Assembly (NCBI GenBank): GCA_021812825.1
Contig: JAKAMO010000157.1
Span: forward strand, 1 to 5,266
Reading direction: 5' to 3'
Length of the DNA: 5,266 nucleotides
Source of the DNA: a bacterium
GTDB lineage: Bacteria; Elusimicrobiota; Elusimicrobia; Elusimicrobiales; UBA9959
Under the pieces are notes generated by a model. The model worked only from the letters and a program-made list of their open reading frames with translations. It searched no databases and was not told the DNA's origin. This document shows, one piece after another, positions 1 to 5,266 of the stretch. Made by a program: the position numbers and the translations under genes. Numbering within the stretch: the stretch's first letter is position 1; every line of letters begins with the position of its first letter.

Positions 1-767
1 GCCTTTATCACCTTGCCGTCCGGCAGCTGCAGGCGGCCGGAGCCCTCTATGTGCAGGTCCATGATATCGGCCCGGTTCTTGAACCAGGCCAGCTCCAGAC
101 CCTTGCCTTTGAGCGCTCCCCTGAAGTCTATCTCGTCGCGCTCCAGGTAAGGCACCAGCGCCCCGTCCCTCACCTGGCCGCTGATCTTCTCGCCCTTGAA
201 CTTGGGGTTGAAGTCCTCCAGGTTCACGTTCACCAGGTCACGCGGCCTGCCGTAGATGGGGTATTTGTACACTTTGGTCTTCTTGAGGCTGGCCTCCAGC
301 GTGGGCTCGTAATAGGAGCTGAAGACCACGGTGCCGGTGGAATCCCGGCCGGCGAACTCGTAGATGTCGAACTTTTCCTTGATAGCGCGGTCCAGGTCCG
401 CCGCCGTGGGGGAGGACTGCAGTATCTTTATGAACTCCTCGTTGGTGTCCGAGAGCTCCTTGGCCGTAACGGTGCGGCCGCCGAAAGGATAGGGTATGCC
501 GCCGTTCCCCAGGCCCTGGAAGTACTGCCTGTTGAGGAGGGCCGCCTTCATCAGCCTGGCGGTGTCGCCCAGGTCGGCGAAGACCGGCAGGTCCGCCGGC
601 GCCGGGACGAACATGGAGGGCGGCGCCGGGGGCACGGCCGTCACGGGTACCGTGGAGACCGGCGCCGGGGGGCAGGGGGGGCAGGGCGGGCAGCCCCCGG
701 GCCGGGGCTTTACCCCGGCGCAGCCGGCCAGGGCCAGCGCGAATGTAATTAAAGTAACTTTCCTCAT
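1..767 (-). CDS. mltA: MltA-type membrane-bound lytic murein transglycosylase, lipoprotein (C-terminus outside window)
   Basis: Members of this family cleave the MurNAc-GlcNAc bond of peptidoglycan, forming 1,6-anhydro ends, while anchored to the outer membrane. The 255 visible residues start with a lipoprotein signal (MRKVTLITFALALAGC): lipobox LAGC, lipidated Cys16, and no Asp at +2, which would fit outer-membrane sorting by the E. coli rule. A Pro-rich linker (about 17-57) holds CPPCPPC at 26-32. The MltA signature runs from about 140: SSYYEPTLEAS (150-160), YKYPIYGRPRDLV (167-179), LVPYLERDEID (204-214), LKGKGLELAWF (219-229) and HIEGSGRLQLPDG (239-251). The catalytic Asp (Asp308 in E. 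coli) and the 3D region would lie beyond the left edge. The start at 767 is fixed by a strong ribosome site and by the signal peptide. Family assignment is confident; the symbol rests on family resemblance only. Confidence 0.9.
   Translation of the reverse strand, partial: MRKVTLITFALALAGCAGVKPRPGGCPPCPPCPPAPVSTVPVTAVPPAPPSMFVPAPADLPVFADLGDTARLMKAALLNRQYFQGLGNGGIPYPFGGRTVTAKELSDTNEEFIKILQSSPTAADLDRAIKEKFDIYEFAGRDSTGTVVFSSYYEPTLEASLKKTKVYKYPIYGRPRDLVNVNLEDFNPKFKGEKISGQVRDGALVPYLERDEIDFRGALKGKGLELAWFKNRADIMDLHIEGSGRLQLPDGKVIK
667..690 (+). repeat. G-quadruplex-type motif with 6- and 7-base G runs inside the mltA-like gene
   Basis: The plus strand reads six G, CA, seven G, CA, GGG, C, GGG: four G runs with loops of two, two and one bases, which meets the usual G-quadruplex pattern. 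It lies on the template strand of the lipoprotein gene, about 80-100 bases inside the start. On the coding strand it appears as C runs encoding most of the CPPCPPC segment. Homopolymers of this length are also prone to replication slippage. Whether the structure forms is not known. Confidence 0.6.
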
Positions 768-934
768 GTCGTTCCTCCGCGGCACCGGAATCCCCGGGAA
801 CCGGCCCGCATCGTCTTCCCCGTCGTGGGCGTCCGGCGGGTCCCGGCAGCGCCCGGGACGGCCAGGTATCAAAAATCAAAGTTGACCGCGGTTACAGAAA
901 GGCCGTTTTCCCTATGAGAACCGGCTGCCGCGAT
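768..934 (-). other. Long untranslated leader of the mltA-like transcript
   Basis: If the leftward promoter proposed at 941-969 is used, transcription would start near 934 and leave a leader of roughly 165 bases before the ATG. The leader contains a perfect 7-bp inverted repeat, GTCCCGG (840-846) and CCGGGAC (853-859), with a 6-base loop. No run of T follows it, so it is not an obvious terminator. I recognise no riboswitch class. No credible small gene was found here on either strand. Confidence 0.35.
772..778 (-). promoter_or_regulatory. Ribosome binding site of the mltA-like gene
   Basis: On the minus strand GGAGGAA ends four bases before the ATG at 767-765. It is the best Shine-Dalgarno match in the window and decides the start. 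A five-base complement (GTTCC, plus-strand 797-801) lies upstream in the same leader and could pair with GGAAC of this site. That pairing is weak and speculative. Confidence 0.75.
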
Positions 935-940
935 CTTTCA

Positions 941-969
941 ATTATCCCAAAATACCTTCATTGACACAA
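941..969 (-). promoter_or_regulatory. Predicted leftward sigma-70-type promoter for the mltA-like gene
   Basis: On the minus strand, -35 TTGTGT (plus-strand 964-969, 3 of 6 consensus) and -10 GATAAT (941-946, 5 of 6) are separated by exactly 17 bases. The predicted start is near 934. The -35 is weak and overlaps the -35 of the rightward promoter, so the two probably compete or are co-regulated. Confidence 0.45.
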
Positions 970-989
970 GGCGGTTTATCTACTAAACT
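961..989 (+). promoter_or_regulatory. Predicted promoter of the FecR / outer-membrane protein operon
   Basis: A perfect -35 TTGACA (961-966), a 17-base spacer and -10 TAAACT (984-989, 4 of 6) predict a transcript start at about 995-997, essentially on the ATG at 997. No purine-rich ribosome site precedes that ATG; the bases just before it are pyrimidine-rich (CTCTCACCT). The TTG at 961 is also an in-frame potential start codon, but it is part of the -35 and gives a poor signal peptide. Confidence 0.6.
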
Positions 990-996
990 CTCACCT

Positions 997-2832
997 ATGA
1001 GGAACCATATCCTTTCGTTATTCCTTCTTTTCGCGCTGCCGGGGGCGGTTTTGGCGGGGGAAGCCAAGATACTCTCCCTGAGCGGCGCCGTGGAGGCCCG
1101 ACTCTCCCGCGAGGGACAGTGGGGACCCGCCGCAGCGGACATGGAGATACCCGAGGGGGGCGGCATCCGCACGCAGGCCGGCGGCGAGGCCGTGGTCTAC
1201 ATGCCCAACAAGACCAAGGTCTGGCTTAAGGAATCCACCGGCCTCGAGATAGAGCAGCGCCAGACGCTGGCCTCCAGGCTGGCCCTGATATTCGGGAAGA
1301 TAAAAGTGCGCGTGCCGCACCTTATGCGCAAGGAGAAGTTCGAGGTGCGCACCCCGGCCGCCGTCTGCGCCGTGCGCGGCACCGAGTTCACGATGGGCAC
1401 CACCGAGGACGGCAAGATGGACCTGCAGGTGCTCTTCGGCGAGGTGAAGCTGAAGTTCACCGTGCCGCCCGCCAAGGGGCCGACCGAGTTCAGCATACCG
1501 CAGGGGCAGGGGCTGGCCAGCGCCGAGGAAGGCAAGGCCAACAAGCCCGTGCTGCTGACCGCCAAGCAGGAGCGCGCCGCGCTGGAGGACTGGAGCCCCG
1601 GCCTGAAGCCCGCGGAGAGGGAGGCCGGCCTGATCCAGAAGGAGAACGACAGGGCGCAGGTGCAGAGCTTCGCCAAGGCCACCGCCAACGCCGAGAACGC
1701 CGTGAAGAGCTTCACCAACGTGGTCAAGGAGTCCGACCTCGAGGCCGGCCGCACGCTGACCGACGTGCACGGCAACCTGGTGCGCGTGGACCAGCGCATG
1801 ATGCGCCCGGACGCGAGCACCATACAGTTCTTCAACCTGGTGAAGCGGCCCACCTACAGCAATCCAGATACCGCTTCCGGCTCTGGCCGCAGCGGTTTCC
1901 AGTACAACGGGCAGCAGGGCGTTGTCAACCGCCTGGACTATATGCAGATGTCCATGGCTTTCAATAAGGACCTGCCGCAGCGCATAGAGGAATGGCCCGC
2001 GTTCTTCAACGGCAACAGCATCAAGCCGGCGTGGGCCTCTTTCGTTATGGCCAACCGGACCGACGCCAGCGAGATATTCTTCGTCGCCGAGGGGTATAAA
2101 TACGACGCGCCGCGGGATATGCTGGTCAATAACCCGTGGGTGCTCACCGTAGACGGTACCACGCCGTACCTCGCTTCCAACCCGGACGACAGGAACGTGA
2201 TAGTGACGGGCGTGCTTAAGAACGAGACAGGGGTATCGGCTATAGAGGGTCTGAACAGGATCACTAATCTGCGGATCGCGGATGCGGGCGGAGGGACTCT
2301 GAAATACACGAACGCCGACAGGACAGCGGTTACCGCAACCACTGTGAACGGAACATCCAGTAATGTTCTCTGGGCTATAAAGACTCCCAACGCCGTAAGC
2401 TATTCCGAGCCTAAGACCAGGGCCGACAACGCGCCGCTGGTGCAGTACCAGGCCGACATGTACGACATCGGCAACGCGCATACCGGGTACATGTGGTTCG
2501 CCAAGGAGAACTACGTGATAGGCAACGGCGGCCAGATACGCACGCCGGGGGACTTCACTAATTCCAACTCGGACCCGTTCACCCTGCTCAAGGATAACGC
2601 CCTGGAGAGCGTGATGTACATAAAGAAGTCGCTCGGCACGCAGAATTCGGGTCTGCCCGCTTCTATAACCAGCAGCGCTCTGGCCAAAGCCGACATCGGA
2701 GACGCCGACTACTTCGACTACGGCGGTTTCGGGGCCGGCAAGGGCACCAACATCGACGTGGTCTTCATACCCGACCTGATGGTCGCCGCGGTGCAGCGCA
2801 TGCTGCCCGCCATCACGAATCTGGGGAACTGA
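997..2832 (+). CDS. Secreted FecR-domain protein with a large uncharacterised C-terminal region
   Basis: The protein has 611 residues. A Sec signal peptide (residues 1-20) has a cleavage site GAVLA/GEAK. A FecR fold follows (about 24-155): KILSLSGAVEARL, a GGGIRTQAGGEAVVYMP stretch (54-70), KFEVRTPAA (114-122), then the hallmark VRGTEF (126-131) and a final VLFGEVKLKF strand (145-154). Residues about 185-250 are charged and probably helical. A Ser/Gly-rich linker (about 288-305) leads to a C-terminal region of about 300 residues that I do not recognise. The only cysteine is Cys124. There is no transmembrane segment after the signal peptide and no anti-sigma N-terminal domain, so a periplasmic or surface role is likelier than sigma-factor control. 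ATG 997 is chosen because the signal peptide begins there. It is first in a three-gene operon. Codon use changes sharply at about 1860. FecR fold: confident; function: unknown. Confidence 0.85.
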   Translation: MRNHILSLFLLFALPGAVLAGEAKILSLSGAVEARLSREGQWGPAAADMEIPEGGGIRTQAGGEAVVYMPNKTKVWLKESTGLEIEQRQTLASRLALIFGKIKVRVPHLMRKEKFEVRTPAAVCAVRGTEFTMGTTEDGKMDLQVLFGEVKLKFTVPPAKGPTEFSIPQGQGLASAEEGKANKPVLLTAKQERAALEDWSPGLKPAEREAGLIQKENDRAQVQSFAKATANAENAVKSFTNVVKESDLEAGRTLTDVHGNLVRVDQRMMRPDASTIQFFNLVKRPTYSNPDTASGSGRSGFQYNGQQGVVNRLDYMQMSMAFNKDLPQRIEEWPAFFNGNSIKPAWASFVMANRTDASEIFFVAEGYKYDAPRDMLVNNPWVLTVDGTTPYLASNPDDRNVIVTGVLKNETGVSAIEGLNRITNLRIADAGGGTLKYTNADRTAVTATTVNGTSSNVLWAIKTPNAVSYSEPKTRADNAPLVQYQADMYDIGNAHTGYMWFAKENYVIGNGGQIRTPGDFTNSNSDPFTLLKDNALESVMYIKKSLGTQNSGLPASITSSALAKADIGDADYFDYGGFGAGKGTNIDVVFIPDLMVAAVQRMLPAITNLGN

Positions 2833-2833
2833 C

Positions 2834-2840
2834 AGGGGAA
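2834..2840 (+). promoter_or_regulatory. Ribosome binding site choosing ATG 2845
   Basis: AGGGGAA lies two bases after the stop of the FecR gene and four bases before ATG 2845. An in-frame TTG directly upstream (2842) would sit too close to this site, so ATG is preferred; the choice changes only one residue. Confidence 0.55.
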
Positions 2841-2844
2841 ATTG

Positions 2845-3588
2845 ATGAAAAGACTCATACTGATCCTCCTGGGGCTTTTTCTTATAAAGAGCTCCGCCTT
2901 CGCCGCCATAGACTGGGAATCGAAGGGAATGCAGATAGCCGGCGAGATCATCGCCAACCCCGCGGGGTTCTTCTACGACTTCCAGCAGGACCTGGAAGGG
3001 ACCACCCCGCTGCCGCCGGGCAAGAGCTTCGGCATCCAGACGGGCCTGTTCCCGACCACGATACCGATGACCTACACCAACGTGTCTGGCAAGCTGCGCC
3101 TGCACGCCGAGGGCCGCCTGGCCCCCGGGGTGCCGCAGCTGGACCTGATAGGCGGCTACTGGGACATGCTGGCGGCCAAGATGGCCACCAAGAACTCCGA
3201 CACGGTGGACGACGCCAAGTTCGGCGGCTACTACGTGGGCGGCATCCTGAGCACCTCGGTGAGCCCGCGCGTGCGGACGTTCTGGGGCTACAAGCACAGC
3301 GCCCTTAAGGCCAAGCTGGACTTCAAGGCCGGCCAGGAGCCCGAGTTGCTGGGCACCAAGGTGAACAGCTTCGACACCGGCTTCAAGGACGACTTCTTCA
3401 TCGCCGGCATCGAGACCCCCAAGGGCGTGGGCAAGCTCTGGAGCATACAGCTCAACTACGGCATAAAGACCCAGACCTTCTCCAGCAAGGTCAGCTGGTA
3501 CGGCAAGCTGTTCGAGCTGGGCTTGAACATCTACCCGGAGGGCGTGCTGGTGTTCCACCCCGTCTGGAACTTCCACCTTAACTTTTAA
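2845..3588 (+). CDS. Predicted small outer-membrane beta-barrel protein, family not recognised
   Basis: The protein has 247 residues and a clear Sec signal (MKRLILILLGLFLIKSSAFA, cut before AIDWES). The mature part has no cysteine and many alternating-pattern, aromatic-rich segments: about 61-69, 76-88, 126-138, 142-160, 183-190, 197-209, 212-230 and 233-247. It ends WNFHLNF; a C-terminal Phe in a final strand is typical of substrates of the BAM complex. These traits suggest a barrel of 8-10 strands, but that is inferred from residue pattern, not homology. The gene begins 12 bases after the FecR gene and ends 9 bases before the next, so the three are probably co-transcribed. Ile codons by hand count are 8 ATA, 8 ATC and 0 ATT. 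It could instead be a periplasmic beta-rich protein. Confidence 0.8.
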   Translation: MKRLILILLGLFLIKSSAFAAIDWESKGMQIAGEIIANPAGFFYDFQQDLEGTTPLPPGKSFGIQTGLFPTTIPMTYTNVSGKLRLHAEGRLAPGVPQLDLIGGYWDMLAAKMATKNSDTVDDAKFGGYYVGGILSTSVSPRVRTFWGYKHSALKAKLDFKAGQEPELLGTKVNSFDTGFKDDFFIAGIETPKGVGKLWSIQLNYGIKTQTFSSKVSWYGKLFELGLNIYPEGVLVFHPVWNFHLNF

Positions 3589-3591
3589 GGA
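3586..3591 (+). promoter_or_regulatory. Ribosome binding site overlapping the preceding stop codon
   Basis: TAAGGA contains the TAA stop (3586-3588) of the upstream gene and a Shine-Dalgarno core AAGGA, six bases before ATG 3598. This layout suggests translational coupling of the two outer-membrane protein genes. Confidence 0.6.
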
Positions 3592-3597
3592 CCGAAA

Positions 3598-4800
3598 ATG
3601 AAAAAGACGATATTAACTGCTCTCATAGCGGCGGCGATGGCCGGCAGCGCCTTCGCCACCGTGGCCGAGGATTCCAAGATCTTCACGCCTTACTTCGACA
3701 TGACGCTCTCCGAGGCGGCGTTCCTGCCTTCGGAAGGCAACATCTTCAGCGGCGGCAACATCAACACCCAGGTGGGGCTGCTCTCGAAGATCACGCAGAA
3801 GGACCACCTGTTCGGCCTGTACACGTTCAACTACACCGGCCAGGGCTTCACGCCGCAGGACTCGAAGCAGTTCACCGACCGCTCGATGTCGCACGGCTTC
3901 AACTTCGAGTACCGCAGGAGCCTGACCGACAGCCTCCGCGTGCGCCCCGGCATAGCCTTCAGCAAGGAATACCGCCGCACCGGCGCCAACGAGGCCTGGG
4001 ACAACGGCCTGTACAACATGAACTCCTCCGGCGGCCAGCTGGCGCTGGACTACTCCTTCGACGGGGCCAGGAACGGCTACGTCACGCTGCAGTACCTGTT
4101 AAGGAACATCAAGTTCCCCAACTACACGGACCTGCTGCGCGAGTTCCAGAACGCCGGCAACACCGCCGAGACCTCCGGAGGCCTGCAGGACCAGACCATG
4201 GGTCAGGTCAGCCTGCGCCCGAACTGGAACAAGTTCTTCGGCGGCGTGACCTACACGGTGCAGAACTACAAGAACCAGAAGGTCGTGGCCGACACCGGCG
4301 TGTACGGGGACACCAAGCAGAAGGACACCGATACCGCGTTCGACTTCGGTTTCCACCACAGCCTGTGGATACTGGAGCTGTACCCGATGGTCTCCTACAC
4401 GATGCACAAGTCCAACCAGAACTTCATGAAGTACAAGTTCCTCGGCGACACCGCGCCGGAGTTCGCCAAGGACTACTACAGCTTCAAGGAGTTCGCGCTC
4501 AGCGTGCCGCTGGACCTGAACATCACCAGCAAGTGGGCCATAGGCGGCGCCTTCAACATACAGCGCCGCGCCTACGACAGCCGCTTCGCCCGCAACGAGA
4601 ACAACGACTTCACCACGACGAAGCAGATCAACACGATGACCACGCTGACGGGCTCCATCCGCAAGCGCATCAACGAGGTGGCGATGGTCCGGCTGTTCGG
4701 CTCGGTCATAGTGGCCAGCTCCAACAACAAGTTCGAGAAGTACATGCCGTATAACTACACCGGCAACAGCTTCGGCATAGCCTACAACCTGTCGTACTGA
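3598..4800 (+). CDS. Predicted outer-membrane beta-barrel protein, porin-like, family not recognised
   Basis: The protein has 400 residues. The signal peptide MKKTILTALIAAAMAGSAFA ends in an AFA/TVAED cleavage site. The mature protein lacks cysteine, is rich in Asn, Tyr, Phe and Gly, and shows paired strand-turn-strand segments, for example about 97-110/112-124, 144-154/158-170, 202-210/213-224, 297-307/310-322 and 345-356/361-373. It ends SFGIAYNLSY, a terminal aromatic as expected for BAM-inserted barrels. Roughly 14-16 strands seem possible; this is an estimate by eye. Codon choice is strongly biased to AAC, TTC, TAC, AAG and CTG, suggesting high expression. It is last in the operon, and a strong terminator follows at once. 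Porin, transporter or structural barrel are all possible; no substrate can be inferred. Confidence 0.82.
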   Translation: MKKTILTALIAAAMAGSAFATVAEDSKIFTPYFDMTLSEAAFLPSEGNIFSGGNINTQVGLLSKITQKDHLFGLYTFNYTGQGFTPQDSKQFTDRSMSHGFNFEYRRSLTDSLRVRPGIAFSKEYRRTGANEAWDNGLYNMNSSGGQLALDYSFDGARNGYVTLQYLLRNIKFPNYTDLLREFQNAGNTAETSGGLQDQTMGQVSLRPNWNKFFGGVTYTVQNYKNQKVVADTGVYGDTKQKDTDTAFDFGFHHSLWILELYPMVSYTMHKSNQNFMKYKFLGDTAPEFAKDYYSFKEFALSVPLDLNITSKWAIGGAFNIQRRAYDSRFARNENNDFTTTKQINTMTTLTGSIRKRINEVAMVRLFGSVIVASSNNKFEKYMPYNYTGNSFGIAYNLSY

Positions 4801-4817
4801 GCGGGGCCGAGGCCGCA

Positions 4818-4856
4818 GGCGGGGCCCGGGCGCGAACTCCCGGGCCCCGTCCTTTT
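4818..4856 (+). terminator. Rho-independent terminator of the FecR / outer-membrane protein operon
   Basis: A perfect GC stem CGGGGCCCGGG (4820-4830) pairs with CCCGGGCCCCG (4839-4849) around an 8-base loop. A G-T and a G-C pair extend it to 13 pairs (4818-4851). Four T (4853-4856) follow. The T run is short but the stem is very stable. There is no matching T run on the other side, so it should act only rightward. It begins 17 bases after the stop codon of the preceding gene. Confidence 0.85.
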
Positions 4857-4886
4857 ACGACAGCAGGCGCGCGGTTTTAATATAAT
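4857..4886 (+). promoter_or_regulatory. Predicted promoter of the PorV/PorQ-like gene
   Basis: A perfect -10 TATAAT (4881-4886) follows an 18-base spacer from a -35-like ACGACA (4857-4862, 4 of 6). The -35 starts at the base after the terminator's T run, so the two signals are packed end to end. The predicted transcript start is near 4892-4894. Confidence 0.65.
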
Positions 4887-4893
4887 GGTTCAG

Positions 4894-4907
4894 GGCGGGT
4901 AGCCGCC
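4894..4907 (+). promoter_or_regulatory. 5'-leader hairpin replacing a ribosome binding site
   Basis: GGCGG (4894-4898) and CCGCC (4903-4907) form a perfect 5-bp stem around GTAG. With the predicted start near 4892 the hairpin would sit at the very 5' end of the mRNA. The only Shine-Dalgarno-like purine stretch (GGGCGGG, 4893-4899) lies in this stem and is about 15 bases from the ATG, too far to serve normally. Confidence 0.45.
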
Positions 4908-4914
4908 ACATACG

Positions 4915-5266
4915 ATGAAACTGATTGAACTGGGAACGCTGCTGCTGCTGGCCGCGCCCGCCTGCGCGGGAGGCCCGGGCACCACCGCGGCCAACTTCCT
5001 GAAGATACCGGTGGGGGCCCGTGAGACGGCGCTCGGCGGCGCCTTCACGGCCGTGGCGGAGGGGCCGGACGCCGTCTTCTACAACCCGGCCGGGCTCTCA
5101 CAGCTCGACGTGATGGAGCTGGGCTATTCCTATAACAACTATTTTTCCGGCATCTCGCAGCACACGGCCTCCGCGGCGCTGCCGCGCGGCCGCGGCGCCT
5201 GGGGGCTGGGGCTGAACTATTTCCAGGTGGGGGCCTTCGATTCCTACGACGCGGCGGACAACAGGA
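4915..5266 (+). CDS. PorV/PorQ (UPF0164)-family outer-membrane protein, N-terminal part
   Basis: The 117 visible residues include a signal peptide (1-18, APACA/GG cleavage) and the family's N-terminal signature. FLKIPVGARETALGGAFTAV spans 28-47 and VFYNPAGLSQLD spans 54-65; the GAR..ALGGAFTA and YNPAGL blocks mark FadL-like PorV/PorQ proteins. A strand-rich stretch follows (MELGYSYNNYF, GAWGLGLNYFQVG). In Bacteroidota PorV and PorQ act in type IX secretion; homologues are also common in other phyla, where their job is often unknown. No type IX component is visible here. An in-frame stop (TAG, 4900-4902) shortly upstream rules out an earlier start, so ATG 4915 is firm despite lacking a ribosome site. 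Cys17 does not sit in a proper lipobox. The gene runs off the right edge. Confidence 0.85.
   Translation, partial: MKLIELGTLLLLAAPACAGGPGTTAANFLKIPVGARETALGGAFTAVAEGPDAVFYNPAGLSQLDVMELGYSYNNYFSGISQHTASAALPRGRGAWGLGLNYFQVGAFDSYDAADNR

Noticed and set aside
51..752. A 233-codon open frame on the plus strand.
   Set aside because: It lies antisense to the clearly recognisable MltA gene, has no plausible ribosome site, and ends in a Gly/Arg-rich stretch that mirrors the Pro-rich linker.
840..859. GTCCCGG/CCGGGAC hairpin as a terminator.
   Set aside because: There is no T run on either side, and it lies inside the probable leader of the mltA-like transcript rather than after a gene.
496..885. A 129-codon plus-strand open frame reaching into the intergenic region.
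   Set aside because: Mostly antisense to the MltA gene, with low-complexity composition and no start signal; the part beyond 767 is leader sequence of the divergent gene.
961..996. TTG at 961 as start of the FecR gene (12 residues longer).
   Set aside because: The TTG belongs to the perfect -35 TTGACA and has no ribosome site. The signal peptide begins properly at ATG 997.
997..2832. FecR-domain protein as a classical anti-sigma regulator of iron uptake.
   Set aside because: There is no N-terminal anti-sigma segment, no internal membrane anchor, and no sigma factor or TonB-dependent receptor in the window. The protein is fully exported.
1018..3576. An 852-codon open frame on the minus strand spanning the FecR gene and most of the next gene.
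   Set aside because: It is antisense to two genes with signal peptides, ribosome sites and a FecR signature. It stays open because both genes share one frame and have strongly GC-ending codons. Its product is a low-complexity His/Val/Gly/Leu/Ala mixture with no domain.
4365..4754. A 129-codon plus-strand open frame within the large barrel gene.
   Set aside because: Out-of-frame shadow rich in Gln, Arg and His with no motif; the in-frame barrel is continuous and ends in a proper C-terminal aromatic.
1..5266. CRISPR arrays, insertion sequences, tRNA or rRNA genes, attachment sites.
   Set aside because: I found no repeated spacer structure, transposase, terminal inverted repeats or RNA-gene signature on either strand when reading by eye.

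Overview
The window looks like a piece of a GC-rich chromosome from a diderm (Gram-negative-type) bacterium. Every gene encodes an exported envelope protein: one lipoprotein, one secreted FecR-domain protein and three predicted outer-membrane barrel proteins. I see no mobile element, CRISPR array, tRNA or rRNA. The PorV/PorQ-like protein at the right edge, the large FecR-domain protein and a codon habit that avoids ATT but uses ATA freely would fit an Elusimicrobiota-like genome. That placement is an inference and is weakly supported.

Layout. Positions 1-767 (minus strand) carry the N-terminal 255 codons of an MltA-type lytic transglycosylase lipoprotein, cut off by the left edge. Positions 768-996 are a divergent regulatory region in which a leftward and a rightward promoter appear to share their -35 area. 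Positions 997-4800 (plus strand) hold three tightly spaced genes: a 611-residue secreted FecR-domain protein, a 247-residue predicted outer-membrane protein and a 400-residue predicted outer-membrane barrel. The gaps between them are 12 and 9 bases. A very GC-rich hairpin terminator (4818-4856) closes this operon. A new promoter with a perfect TATAAT follows directly and drives a PorV/PorQ (UPF0164)-type barrel gene that runs off the right edge.

How the genes may work together. MltA cleaves peptidoglycan from the inner face of the outer membrane. The three-gene operon makes a periplasmic FecR-fold protein together with two barrels, and its codon use suggests high expression. The FecR protein has no sigma-factor partner and no membrane anchor in view, so it more likely belongs to an envelope structure than to an anti-sigma circuit. 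The cassette FecR-domain protein / small outer-membrane protein / large barrel is the best candidate here for an undescribed system. Nothing in the sequence fixes its substrate.

The most unusual sequence-level points are: a probable leaderless start for the FecR gene; a sharp codon-usage break inside that gene at about position 1860, next to a Ser/Gly linker; a CPPCPPC motif encoded by a G-quadruplex-like, slippage-prone tract in the MltA lipoprotein; and a 5'-terminal hairpin in place of a Shine-Dalgarno sequence before the last gene.
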